Shown here piece by piece: positions 32,601-45,373 of a stretch of 64,000 nucleotides of DNA. The stretch lies in assembly GCA_020740775.1 (NCBI GenBank), contig JAHEWK010000002.1, forward strand, positions 1,054,001 to 1,118,000, read 5' to 3'. The translations under genes and the position numbers were made by a program. The DNA is from Ilyonectria destructans (lineage: Eukaryota > Ascomycota > Sordariomycetes > Hypocreales > Nectriaceae). The notes below the pieces were generated by a model. It was not told where the DNA came from. It saw only the letters and a program-made list of their open reading frames with translations, and made no database searches. Numbering within the stretch: position 1 is the stretch's first letter; each line of letters starts with the position of its first letter.

Positions 32601-35600
32601 TGTGGCACGCGTTGTGACAGGCGCCCTCAAGCAACTTAGCACACCCACCATGCCAACTCGAACCAAGTTCCATCACCATCACAGGAGGGGGTTCACCATC
32701 ACATGCACGGCGAACCCGATTTTGATTGGGAGTGCTCTGACCAGGAGTTGTTCATTTATCCGCCGATTGGAGGTTGCGGATTTTCCAGGCTGAAGTTGTG
32801 CGTCGCGGAGCGGAGTTGTCACCCGGCTCTCCCGGCGCCGAACCCTTTCGCTCACGCTCACGTCAAGCAAGTTTCTTTACCAGCATGGCACGAATATGAT
32901 CTCAGCCCGGAAACATGCACGACAACCGCAACCCTGGTTCGGAAACCATGCCCTCCATTACCAGCGATGGTGACCTGTGTGACACGATGGGCACGGCGAG
33001 CGCTTCGACGACGCGAAGAAGCACCGACACCAACAACCAGCACCGGGGAGCGGGAGACCCCCCCCCCCCTGCATTAGCGACCACTGCGACAGAAACTTCC
33101 TCATGGCTTGGAGTTTGGGTTTGGAGCAAAGACGTGATCCGGAATGCAACGACCGACTGCAGACGACGGAAGGGCAAAACCAGATTGGCCTAGGCCGACT
33201 TCTCCGCACAGCGGGGAAGCGCGAGATGGAGACATCGTGCATCGGGTGCGTATCCTCGGGACTCCGTCGAGCAGGTGCATGAAGCAACCCTGCACGGCGC
33301 GGGCGACTCGCGAATAGGGTCCTTTCCAGCGGGTGCCATACGACGGCTTCATCCAGACGCGGACAAGCGTGCTCCGAACCCGTAGCCCGACGCCCGTGGC
33401 CGTCCCGGGCCTTCCTCCATGGGATGGGTCATGAAGGGCCATCCACCCACCCCGCCAAATCAATTCCGCATCTCGACTTTGCTGGGACGGCACTAGTTCG
33501 TCTAAAGATTCTTTTTCACCAGGTATCCAGGTCCATCCAGTTGCCGCCGTGCATACGTCCCGCCAAGCTCGCCCACTGACGGCACTGGTGAGGCTCCATC
33601 AGAATTGATCCATCGCAAAAGCACCGCCTTTGATTCAGTGGAGCATCATTCTTACGTCGCCCGAGATTGGCCTCGGCCTCGCACCCTGGCCCAGTTTACC
33701 TTTCCACTGGCCACCCCAGACATGGAGACCAGAAGCCAGACCCGGGCACCTCCCAGCGCACTTCCCTCGGCTTCCGGGCATGATTGGCCTCGATGCCACG
33801 GACGCTCAGGGCTTGGAATCTTGGACCGCGAGGCGGTGTCTCACCGGCTCACCGTCTCGGCCCATCTTGGATTCCCATGCCGTGGCCATCTGTCCGCCCT
33901 GCTTTGCGTCGTCTCAGATCTGGCACATTGTTAAAAACATTCTTTACTGCGGCCTTCGCCCATGTCTAGATCTCTAAAGATACCAGCCAGCCCTCCCAAC
34001 CCACAACGCTAATACACAAGCGAAGAGACACGGAGCACAATAGAGCGCCGTATTTTGTTCGCATTACCAAATACTTCCTCTTGGCAACTCAATTATGACG
34101 ATCCAACGGCATGCTGCATCGTATTCGCCATCAATCCTCCCAACCGAGGTCCCGACACCCTCCGTACACACTGGCGCCTGTAGAGGCATCCTACGGGTTT
34201 TGTTGAGTGCTGTCAAGTCGAAATTTTAGTTCACCCATGATCCCGGACCACTCATTACCGGGCCATAAATGTCATTACCCGCGAATTTCATGGACTCTGG
34301 GGATGTGCGAAGCGACGGTTACCTGCGCCCCGGATACAGGGGCAGCCAGGACCTCACCGACACATCCATGGAGATGTGCCATGGTTATGCCCTGAATAAG
34401 CCCTGGATGCCACGGATTCGGACCGGGACTAGGTAGGGAACAGCTGGAGAAAAATCCTGGAGCCGGAGATGGAGCGCGCGGATACCTGTCAGCCGCACAT
34501 TCAGGGCATCTATGGATAGTCGTCCAGGGGTGTCCTTGACTCCATTCAGGGATCACCCCCCATGCGCCGCCAACTCGCGTGCCAGCGTCCCAGAAGACGG
34601 TCACTGAGGTTTAGCGGCCCTTCCCAGCGGCTCCAGGCCCTAATGCACCGCAATGACAGCGGCCCAGCGATCCAGCGGCGGGACTTGAGCGGACGCGGGG
34701 AGTACTGGACGACGGCCTGTCCAGTGGAGGCGCGGGCAACGGACCGTCGTCCGGCGAGCCCACAACTTCGTGCGCCATGGATCCTGGGTAGGCAGCCTTG
34801 TCTGGCCCGGCTACAATGAGCAATCTGGCCAATTTTGCTTGGGGATCCGTAATTATCGGGAGCGGAGTGGGCGACGGGTGCTTCTGAGCCAGCCGGCTAA
34901 CGGTTAACCATGAAAGCAGTCAGGCTGCCAGACGCAGGCATTCGCAACTTGCGTACCACACCAGCGCCGCACAGCAGCATTTTGATCCGTGTCTATCGCA
35001 TCCGTCGCTCATTCTGACGTACACACGGACGAGCTCAATCTCGGGCGCAGGCATCATCCTCCCAGCCCTTCTCCGTACAGTACGTGCACAGTCCCTCCAG
35101 CCGAGACTCAGACGCTCGGTCTGGGCTCCCTCACCTTACTCTCCTGTCGCTGGGCCCGAGATTAAGGCCACGACTATGGGTCGATGGGGAGCGACACCCT
35201 CTCACACACCAGAGGCGCACGCACAGAGACGCACACCCCCCCTGTCCCCCGTTGGGACCCGGTAATGATAATCGCAGCCCAACTCGACGACGCAATATTC
35301 TGCTGGGCACCATGTTTCGCACACTAATAATAAGAAACCACCACCAGCCACGGCGCAATCCTGCTCGCCCTTGCAATCGCGCCTCCCTGCTGGCATGCGT
35401 CACACAGCCGCCCGCTGCAGCCATTCGCTCCGCCGTGGTCGCTGTGGCCATCTCGCCTCGCCTGCGAGACAAGGCACCTGGCAGCCGTGGGACCAACGTC
35501 TTGCTGCCCTCTGCGGCGCATTGGCTGCAGTGGCCGTGGCCTTTGGGCGGGAGACCCTGACAGCTCCTAACGAGTCCTATCGAGCCCTGCACGGTTGAAG

Positions 35601-38600
35601 AAATAAAAAATTTGCGAACCAGAGTTGTGTCCCTGGTCACGGACAGGGCGTGTCTCGTCTCGCCTGCTGGTTGGGTTTGAGTTGGGTTGCGCGCAGGGTT
35701 GACCAGGGCTCTGGCGTCCAGCTTTTTGATTTCTAAGACCAGATGAGAAGGACAAAGCCACAGGACTTCCCGTCTCTTCTGCTACACTCCCTGCACACCC
35801 TCCCATACTATCCGTGCTATGCAGAGAGGACCCGGCCGATTGTCTCCGGCCGGGGCCCTGTTAGTTGGCTTGTTATGGCTCATTCCATCACAATTCCCGT
35901 CCCAGTAATCAATTAATCCCCTGGACAGCCCTGGACAGACACCCCGGCCGGCACACCTGCTCGAACGGCGTTTGGAACACAAAAAATTTTCTTTGTTTTT
36001 CTTTTGAAGACGAACAATCTGCGTTGCGGGATCCCATTAGCCCGAGGCTCATCAAACAGGCCCTGCCTCGCCGCTCGCGTTGGATTGCCTGGTCGCCTCC
36101 CATTGTCCGAGAACATGGGTATATGGCATCACCGCGCGACCGAGGGAACGGGAACCGAAAAAAAGGACCCTCCGGCATCGACGGGAGAGGTGACTCATAA
36201 TAAGCACCAAGCTCCTCTCTCCGAGCCCTGCTGTCAATGAATATCTGCAACCCATATGTATGTTCTCCCAACGAACGCTCGCGTTTGCTGTATTGATGCC
36301 AAACAATCCGCCGCCCCGTCGAATCGGGCCCGCCCTGCACCCCATCCTAGCTGCCGATTGGCACCCACTCACACACACACAGCCCAGTAGTCTGTATGTA
36401 CACGTCGCTGCGGGCATGGAAAGCAAGGCAACCAGATCCAGACAGGAGCAGAGGAAGCCGCCAAGGTGAGGTGTGTACCAACATCTCGACTTCTGCATAC
36501 ACCACACCCATGGGAGCAACAGGCGGCCGTCGAAGCGGCCGCGAGCACGGTTCCACCAAACCCTTCCCCTCGTCTACCCATATCCTTGACTGGCCTGGTC
36601 TGGATGCCAACGCTCTCTACCCTAACCCAACAGCCTATCTCCATTCGCTGTCTTCACCGAAATATCAAAACCACAAAATGCGCCTCCCCTAGTTACCCCT
36701 CCAAAAATAGGGCTTTCACGACCGCCTTTCCAAGTGCCCCTCCATTGACGTACTACGTACCCAACAAGACAACTTAACAGCGCTCACCGACTCTTTCGCA
36801 AAGCTGGCGTTGCTCGGCTACGCGCTGGTGATGAATCCGCCATCGCGGGGTCTTTCTGGTATCGGCCCTGTCCTCCACTGTGGGAAGACCTTGCGTCGGA
36901 AGCGTACATGATACAGGTTACAGGAGGGGGGGTGATGGAGGGGGAGCTTGTTGTTTTGTCAGCCCTGATAGACGGCGCGACGTGTAAGTCATGGCTCCCG
37001 AATAAGGACGGCCGCAGTACAACACAGCGACGTATGCATGTTTCCAAGTCTTGGCCCTGATTCTCGGGGCCGGATTTTCGCTGCCAGCTATTTCCTGTGC
37101 ATTGTGCAGTCGTGCTGCAGAGCAGGCGGCCCACGCACGGCGTCTAGAGGCGTCAACTGACGGCCACCCACACAGTGTTCTCGCACCCATCAAGGGGGAG
37201 AAGACGGCAACAATCGTGCAGATGCAGGCCGGGAGAAAGACACCAAAAAAGCAACGTGCGAAAGCATGCCGGCGGCGCTGCGGACTCGTCCCTCCCAAGT
37301 TCAAGGCGGCTCGGGAGATGCGACGGCCGGGTAGCGCGAGTTGCTAACGCGGGCAGGGGTTGGAAGACAGGCGACCAAGACATGACAACTTGCTTTTTCC
37401 CACAAAGCATGGGCAGCCGTGGGATTTTTCCCTGGGCGAAGAGCCTTGTTGACAGGTCTCGAGAGACGCCAAAGGGGCGTGTTTGGTATGTTAGGGCATG
37501 GTCCCGACAGAGACTGCATGTCGTCGGCGGCAGGATTGGAACAAACCAATACTGCCCAGTGTAACAGGGGTGTTGCGGCATGCGCTCATCGAGCTGGATC
37601 CTGAGGGTGCAGAGCCCGCGTCCAATCCCGTCACGATGCATGCAGCACGATGGAGCATTTGCGCATGCATTTGCACGTGTCGGTGACGGGTGAGAGCCCC
37701 TCCACGGTCCGGTATCCAGCTTGTAAATCAGTCCCGTGGTGTGTGTGTCTGGTAAGAGTCATCACCTCGTCCAGGCCGCTCTGGAACAAACGCATTTATG
37801 CCCAGCGAGCCCACGACAGTGGTCCTGGTGGCGTGGTAACACAAGTCAGGGCCGCATCGCCGGTGACCGCCGCCCGTTTGTTGTTGTGTTGTCGAAGGGA
37901 CAGAAGAAGAAAACACACATATTCCAGGATTCCTATGGGCTGCGAAGGGGGTCAAGGGCCACGGCTGCAGATGCGTTATCTGCACGTCGGGAGCCAAACC
38001 GACATGTCCCGTCCCCCGTCACACCTCGACCAGACCTTGGTTGGAAAGGACCAATTTTTCGGTGTGCGGGATCCTGGGTCGCACAGATGCAGTTCCCCTT
38101 GCTGGTCCTGCTGGGCCGCAGCCAATGGCGTCGACTGGGGGCGTTCTCACATAGACAAGGGGGTTAGCAGCCCTTGATTTGCTATCCGAGCCAGGGTTTT
38201 GGAAGAATACAAATCTAATCTCAAAATATGGGCCAGAATGCCATCTCCCAAGGAACGATCCAGGAGGTCAATCTAGGACAATGGAGGAGCCCGGAGGCAT
38301 CCAACTAACGGTCCTATAGATTCGTAATCAGTGGCAATCGGACTTGCGCGCCAGCTCCAACCTAGTGAGCGGCCAGCTGCGCTGTGCTTCGCTGCCCAGT
38401 TTAGCCGCGGAGCCATGGCCGGTTTTGTCGGCTGGGCCCAAACTTGTCCTGCCCAGTTTCTGTGCGTGCTATTTCAGACATGCGTCCGAGGCGAAGCCAT
38501 CAATGCATTGTCGTTGGATGAGCCACGTGGGGTCCGGTGTGGCGGTGCTCTCCGCGCACGTGATCCACCCACTCGGCCGGGTCCGCCACCGTCCTCCGGT

Positions 38601-41600
38601 ATCCACTCCCGGCATGACCTCCGTGGCATGTGATCCGCCGTGCAGACGGTTTCCCCGGCTTCTTACTCGATGATTCCATAGGCGTTCATATTAGCTATCA
38701 CGTAGACTGCCAACGTGACTCAGAGACTGCATATTCCATGGGGGTTGTTCTTAGATGCCCCTTTCGCACATGGGATTTCCTTGTCATTCTTGCCTTTTCC
38801 ACCCTCACAAGAGGCCTCCCCGGACCTTCCCCTATCCCAATATCGCCCCCTTCGTTGGGATTGGACGTCTCTCAACGGACTTGATAACGCCATGAACCTG
38901 TGACCTGAGGTTCCAAGGCTACAATGATTTACTAATCGTTGATTCGGCAGCGCACGGTTTCATTTCCCGAGATATCCTGAGTGAGTCACGCCTCAGCCAT
39001 CCCGTCGAGCACGGTCGTGAAACCGCGATTCGTCCGCGACACCGCATCGCCACCACCACGCACATTCTCGGTGTATCTCTTCGCCCAGGCACGATGCCCT
39101 GACGACCACAGTTATGACGATACCGTCAAATCCGAAATATCCCAGCATCTTGGGGAGCCGAGTTGTGGATATCTTCATGGATCTACTGGCTAGTGCACGC
39201 TTGTACAACGACGGGGCTGGGTAGGCAGCAGTCATCCATGCGAGCTTCATCCACGCGCGCCGGAGAACGAATCAATCGACGTCAAAAGTCTGCGATGCCC
39301 CGGACGCGACGCGCTGGAGAGGCAAAGATTGGATGGAACCCCGGGGTTTCACATGCGAGCTGAGATCCGAGTCCTTGGAACCTCCGTTGCCTCATGGACC
39401 GGTAGCCAATCCTGCACCTTCAGCCTCACCATCGTGGAGTCATCTGCTTACGGCTACACTAGTGGTGTTGCGGTGTGGGAATGACTTCGCCGTTCGGATG
39501 CCGGAATAGGTCTCCGGAGGGCTGGGGATGGTAAAGGAGGGGGGTGGGATATCAACACGCCATGCTTGGAGTATCGATGTGAAGGAATTCCGGAGACAAT
39601 GTAGATATGGGTGGGAAACGGGGCTCTCGCACTGGGCTCTGGATGGAGGTTGGAGTGTTCTGGTGGCTAAATTGGACGGCATTGTTCGGCATGGGGAACA
39701 CAGAGGCTGGGACTTCGACGTTAGATGGTTACAAGGAGGGTGGCAGATGACGTGTGAAGTTGACAATGACTCCAACATGTGTCAGGTGGACTCGAAGCCA
39801 TGGCTAAGACGAAGAAATGGCAGGTAAGTAATTACATGAAGAGAAGTGACTCAAGGGATCTTTGTCCGACAATCTCACAATGGACCACATCTAGTGCGTG
39901 AGCAGGTTGGGAACTCGCAGCCTCAGGACTCATATTCCCATGTCAACAAACAATGAGGGAAAATCTTCAGTGCTTAGAAATCAGGTTCGATTCTCCCGGC
40001 GGCTGCAATCTAAGAGGGATCATCTCCACTGTAAGTCGATGCTTTTTCGCGGCGTAGCATGAATTTTCGGCGTGTCACGGAAGTAGGTGCAAGGTCACAA
40101 TGGACGTGAAGCCAGGATTTCCCTTGACAATTACCACTTAGAGTGTACTTCTATACGGTTCCACATATCCAGCCAACCCATCCCATTCGGAAGTGTGTGC
40201 GGCTTGCGAGTGTTGTGTTTTGGTATAGGGTAACGAAATTACTTCGGCGAGGGCCAGGTCTTTTGTACGACGCTATGATGGCATTGTAGGGTGGTATGGC
40301 CTCTGATAATAAATTCGAGGTTTCTTGCCTGCTTTTCAAGGTCTAGATGTAGAATTTATAAATAATTGGCTTTTATTCAACTATTGTGGCGGCGCTCTGC
40401 ATATTTTCACATTCGATTCCACCAAGATATCCGGAACAATCGTTCGGTAGGATGAGCAATAGTCTGGCCCCACGTGACAATGCTCCTGTCTCACTCACCC
40501 ACAAAGATTTACTAGTCGTCTATAATACTGATTCTAATTAGCAGAAGATCGAGTAGCTGTTCGTGCAGACACGCACGCGCCTGGACCGGATTGATGTTTA
40601 TGCAGTTGCTTCAACCACCAAGCTAGCACAGCAAGCGCGCATATTGTTCTTAGGATTGGATTGCGCAGAATACTATAGCACGGTGATTAAAAAGCCATGA
40701 TTCGCCTTCAAAACAGTACATTTAGGAATATTGATGCAGTGCTCCAGCTGCCGGTGAGCTACGAAACCGGCCAGATTAGCGCACTCTTCCCGCGACACAC
40801 GGGGACGTTTATTCACTCCTCTGTGAGTTTCGAAACTATTCCTCATCAATATGCACCTCGTGCACCTCATTGAGCAGCAGAAGTCAATCGCATCGTGACG
40901 GAATTGGGACTGGGTGTTGATGGCTTCAAGCAGTGGTATCGTAGGATTCTTGTTTGCCTGCAGCATGGCAGTGTTGCTTACTCTAGAGCTCAAGATGGGA
41001 TTCCTTGTATCGCAAAATAGGCACAATAGTCAAGTATACCACGGATACACCGGATCACCAGTTTCTTTTAAAAAATCACCAGTGTACTTACCCGCCTTCT
41101 TCTGTGGCACGGACCCGTCTTCTCACGGCTCCTGAGCAATAAACATTGTTCTTCAGCTGAGAACAATCCTGGGCAAATTCATTTGTTTGAATCGCTTCAT
41201 TGAAATGTATTTTTGGGAGCTGGCTCTTGCAGATTACAGTGACAATAGTGGAGGGCTCCTTGAATGGCAGTAGGTTCTGCGTTTGCTATGCCTGTCATAC
41301 AATGAATAATCATTGGTAAGTGTGCAATACGGGTCCTACGGGCTCCTCCGGGATCTGCAAGAAAACCACAAGACCAACTCACTAACTTACTAACCTCGCA
41401 AGGTGCATTGCAGCTCACCAATGGAGTACCGGAATTGAGGCTGCATCGTAATGGCCATTATTCGTACTGGAGGCGCGGTGATGGCCGCAACTGCGGTTGG
41501 GTGGTTTATCAACTCCGTAGGTATGCCCCGACACTCGGAGATCATGGAACAACGGACATTCCCTTCCATGTCGCCGGATCCTCGGTCTTCCCATTCGGAA

Positions 41601-42216
41601 CTCGGCCCGGTATCTGGCTGACAGTATTGCTGACACGAGAAGCGCTCTTTGTTTTGCATCTCGGACACGATCAACACGTTGTAGGCTTTGTGGGAACTTG
41701 GCGTAGGGCTACATAATTGACAAAAGCCTGATACCGACACATCATATTGAGCCCGATGCGGCCCGTCGTAGGCGTTCCCGAAAGGCTCACCATCGTGGCG
41801 GGGATCTCCTGCCCTTGCCGGTTCCCCACGTCCTGTGACAGAACGCGGAAGCCGGCCGAAGCCGGATCCCTGCCTTGACATCAGATCATCGACCTCACAT
41901 TGATCACTGCCGAGGCCCCGCCACGGTCTTACACCGTGCTCGACAAACGTATTTATCGCGCTTCGTGGTTCGACTAAAAAACTGTGGCATGTTCAAATAA
42001 ACATTCCATCTTGGCTCTTAGCTCTTGGCTCGTCGCTCGTGTGTCACAAGTCAACGTTTCTTGTTGGGAGTGTTAAGCTTATAAACCCCCAAGACCCACT
42101 ACCGTCAGTGCCCATCAGGCTGACCGTCACTTGCGCTAAATCAACAATTCGGAACGAAACACACTCAAGTAAACGGAATATAAACACACAACACACAAAG
42201 CAAAAGATACGAAAAC
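29668..42216. other. 12.5-kb region without supportable genes
   Basis: No reading frame here shows a recognisable domain, signal peptide or convincing exon chain. The longest frames (for example 31721-32455 minus) are Arg/Pro/Ser-rich and look like chance frames in GC-balanced DNA. There is no obvious transposase, reverse transcriptase, long terminal repeat or RIP-like AT-rich block. Small features seen are CA-rich tracts near 31253-31275, a C run at 33059-33068 and a tRNA-like T-loop near 39985 that does not fold into a full tRNA. The left end should include the promoter and 5' untranslated region of the gp1-like gene, the right end those of the TANGO2 gene. Non-coding transcripts or fast-evolving small genes may be hidden here. 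Confidence 0.45.
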
Positions 42217-43305
42217 ATGTGTATCGTCCTCTTCACGACAACGCATCCCGATTATGCACTAGTCCTCATCGACAATCGTGATGAGTACATACTTCGGCCC
42301 ACCTCACGACCGCACTGGTGGACGCATGGTACCTCGGGCCGAAAGGTGCTGTCGTCGAGGGATCTTCAACGAGCAGAGAAGGGCACATGGCTAGGTCTCA
42401 CCGACGACGGGTTTCTGGCGGTGCTCACCAACTACCGGGAAATGATCGTCGACGACACCAAGCACCCGGTCCACGGAGTCAAGAGCCGGGGTGGTATGGT
42501 GACAGCCTGGCTGGGAGGGCTGCCCGAGGAAAGTGTCACTGACGGCGTGCATCACCTGGTCAAGGACGGCGGCGTTAAGGGCGTCGGCGGTTTCTCGATG
42601 GTCTGCGGCAAGCTGAGGAAGAAGAGTCAGGGCATCGCCATCGTCAGCAATCGATGCGGCGGTGTGGACGATGTACCGATCGTGGCCAAGGAGCGCGGCG
42701 AGATCTGGGGCCTCAGCAACGCCGCATTTGAGGCCTCTGGGACTGGCGAAGAGTGGCCCAAGATCAGACTTGGAAAGGAGCTTCTCACGGAGGTGATTAG
42801 CGAGTCGGTATCCAAAAAGTCGAGCCAGGAAGAGCTCATCACGGGTCTCTTCTCCGTGCTGAGCAAAGACACGCTCCCGGCCAACGATGGAAACACCAGC
42901 TTCATCGAGTACATCAACCAGCTCAAACACAGCATCTTCATCCCACCGATCGGCGACGAAGTGCACCGAACTGCGATGAACGAGGCCATGGCCAAGGGAC
43001 GAGCCGAGTGGGCGACGGACGACCAGGCGGCGGCGGAGGAGCTCGCGATTGAGGGCCGACCGGATCCCAGCCCGAGCCCGATGATGGGCTTCGAGACGGG
43101 CTTGTATGGAACGCAGCGTCAAACAGTGGTGCTGGTAGACTGGGAGGGCAACGTGACGATGGTGGAGCGCGCTCTGTGGGACGGCAACGGCAACGAGGTG
43201 CCCCGGGGAGAAGGCGATTTGAAGTTTGAGTTCAAGATCAACGGTTGGGACGACGAAACGAGCGAGGGCCTGACAGCTGAAGCAACGGTGAATGGTGTTT
43301 GCTAG
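42217..43305 (+). CDS. TANGO2-like (NRDE family) protein
   Basis: Intronless 362-aa protein of the TANGO2/NRDE family (transport and Golgi organisation 2). It opens with MCIVLF and carries the family signature NRDE at residues 20-23 (DNRDEYILRPT), preceded by the conserved Cys2. Relatives link to Golgi organisation, mitochondrial lipid/acyl-CoA handling and haem trafficking in animals and yeast; the biochemical activity is still debated. An N-terminal Cys and Ntn-hydrolase-like fold have been proposed for the family. The length fits fungal members. It is a single-copy housekeeping-type gene with no functional link to its neighbours. A short (TGGAAA)n tract lies just after the stop. Confidence 0.92.
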   Translation: MCIVLFTTTHPDYALVLIDNRDEYILRPTSRPHWWTHGTSGRKVLSSRDLQRAEKGTWLGLTDDGFLAVLTNYREMIVDDTKHPVHGVKSRGGMVTAWLGGLPEESVTDGVHHLVKDGGVKGVGGFSMVCGKLRKKSQGIAIVSNRCGGVDDVPIVAKERGEIWGLSNAAFEASGTGEEWPKIRLGKELLTEVISESVSKKSSQEELITGLFSVLSKDTLPANDGNTSFIEYINQLKHSIFIPPIGDEVHRTAMNEAMAKGRAEWATDDQAAAEELAIEGRPDPSPSPMMGFETGLYGTQRQTVVLVDWEGNVTMVERALWDGNGNEVPRGEGDLKFEFKINGWDDETSEGLTAEATVNGVC

Positions 43306-44023
43306 ACAGGATGGTAAGATGGCGGGATGGTTTGCGATAGACGATGTGTGTAACAGGAATCATGAATAAATGGAAATGGAAATGGAAATGGACTGCCTTA
43401 TGAATGACGAGGAGCCACATGCTCAATGGCTGGTTGCAGTTACCGGACTGGAAAGAGCTCCCCGTGTTGCCTCTCCTTTCCTCCTCTGAATTTTCGAACA
43501 AACTGGCAGCCACTCACCTGTCCTGCTCGGCCGTTGCCAGCTGTCAACCGGAACCTCTCCTTCGCCAACTGGCTCCCGTCTTCTCTCCACTCGATAAACA
43601 AAAACCATCCCATACCACTGCACGCGTCCGCGTCTCCAATTTCTAATTTCAGGCTCCTCATTCCTCGTTTCTCGTTTCTCGTTTCTTATTTCCCGTCACG
43701 GCCATTGTTTGCCTCGCGGGATCCGAATTCAAGGAAAATCAACCATAACAACATCATGTCATGAATGACCCTGTCTCCGAACACGAAGCCCAACGCCCTC
43801 CCACACCAGCATTGGACGATCCGGTTGCTGTTGATGCAATTTTCGACGATTGACGAGCCATTATTCACGTCGTCGCTCTGTGTCACGCACTGAACCCACG
43901 TCACTTCAAGCGTCACTTCCTCCTCATACCTGCCAACGCCGTTTCAAAGGCTTCTTGCTACTCGCCACCACCCTAAGACATTTGTTGTCTTCTGTTCGTT
44001 ACTTCCGCTACAAAAATTGGAAC
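43306..44023. other. Intergenic region
   Basis: About 0.7 kb between the TANGO2 gene and the interrupted hypothetical gene. It holds the TGGAAA tandem repeat near its start and pyrimidine-rich sequence (TTTCTCGTTTCTTATTTCC) around 43670-43695, consistent with promoter or 5' untranslated sequence. Confidence 0.5.
43371..43391 (+). repeat. TGGAAA short tandem repeat
   Basis: Three and a half copies of TGGAAA, about 65 bp after the TANGO2 stop codon and probably within its 3' untranslated region. Confidence 0.8.
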
Positions 44024-45373
44024 ATGTCGGTCTCGGCGTTCTCTCAGACTGCCTCTCAATCGTCTGCTGGCAGTGTATTGACTGTTTTCAGCCCAACAAC
44101 AATGGAAACAATCCATGCCGAACAAGATGTCAAAGGTCACATTGGCACACGACGGCCCACAACAGCCAAGTTGCTATCCAAACCCAAGCGCAAGCGACCG
44201 ACAATATCAGGCCCGATTGGTCCCATCAAGAACTCCCGCGGCCCCGACTTCATTCGCAGCGAGCAATTCGTCATCGTACCTGGAATCAAAGACTGCAGTT
44301 CAACAGAGTCACTATTCGACAAGGGGGTCGCTGAGGCTCAGAAGACAACCAGACGTATCTCGGCCAGTTTCCAAAAACAGGGTCCTCCCTCCAGCCAGCC
44401 GACCACTGCCAAGTCCGACTTTAACGCGACGACATCTTGTCAAACGAAACTGCCCAGACGCCTGCCAATGACCTTGTCAATGACCTCGGCAACCAAAGCA
44501 TGGTTGACGTCAAGCTCAACCCTTGATGTTATCCCCAGCCTCGACACGATACAGCAGGACGAAAATGTCCCCCCGCCGGACCATGGAGTCTTGTCTCCAC
44601 CCAAATCCACAACTCTCCCTAAGAGCCAGCTCCCTAAATCACGGACAATGAGTGTCCTGACTGATATCAAAAGCTCCATTTCTCGGCCGTCGCTGGTGTC
44701 TCGATCTGCGAATCCCCGCGCTTTTGGTAGCTCGTCACGAAAGACATCATTGTCGTCATCAACAAGCACGCTTGTTGCAGCTAGTTCCTCTCGTATTCGA
44801 CTTCCACGACCATCTTTGACATCTCTGTCCCGTTCCAGTCGCTCGACCACTCCTGAACCTTCACAGCAGCTGCTGCCGGGGCAGATAAACACGGCCCAAC
44901 CATCAGCATACTGGTCTGGCCGCTTCATGGCTCTTCATGATCGCTTCCTAGCCGAGAGTCTCAACTAGGACTTGTCACAATCGTCTATCGTATCCATCGA
45001 CGGCTCGATTCAGAAGCAATGCCTGGGCCCCGATCGCCACCTGGTAAACCTCCGTCCTACTCATCTCTCTCATTCCACCACCACCTCGGCTCTCACGACT
45101 CTTACATCCTCCACACCCCGGATACCCTCTGGAACAGATGATGACTCTCGCTGTCGTCGTGTATTCCACCGTCTCGATTCCTGCTGCATCACTGATGAAG
45201 CCCGTCGTTCCCTTCACGACTGGCAGCAAACGTACGCTCGTCGTAACGGCCGCCCAGGCCTGCTCCCTGAAGGAGGCTGCATGCAGGAAAAGGGTATGAT
45301 GAACAGGATATTTGGCGGTGGCATGCGAAAGAGTGAGGCACGAAGTTTATCAGCCCTACGGGGGTCATTGTAG
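44024..45373 (+). CDS. Conserved hypothetical protein interrupted by one in-frame TAG
   Basis: From the ATG at 44024 the frame encodes 314 aa and stops at TAG (44966-44968). The same frame then stays open for another 134 codons to 45373. The downstream part is clearly protein-like (VFHRLDSCCITDEARRSLHD, later RIFGGGMRKSE) and reads as the natural C-terminal half of the block that begins upstream with YWSGRFMALHDRF. The N-terminal ~290 residues are Ser/Thr/Pro/Lys-rich and probably disordered. Full length would be 449 codons with TAG at codon 315. No plausible GT-AG intron removes the stop without deleting the WSGRF block. The options are a recent nonsense mutation (CAG to TAG), a sequence error, stop readthrough, or A-to-I editing of UAG to UGG. 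The family seems widespread in Pezizomycotina but its function is unknown to me. No membrane segment or signal peptide is seen. Confidence 0.7.

Noticed and set aside
39900..40015. tRNA-like fragment (GGTTCGATTC T-loop, 3' GGCTGCA and upstream GCAGCC)
   Set aside because: The T-stem does not pair, the D-arm and anticodon arm cannot be fitted at normal distances, and the possible acceptor pairing is only six bases. At most a decayed tRNA relic; tRNAscan-SE would decide.
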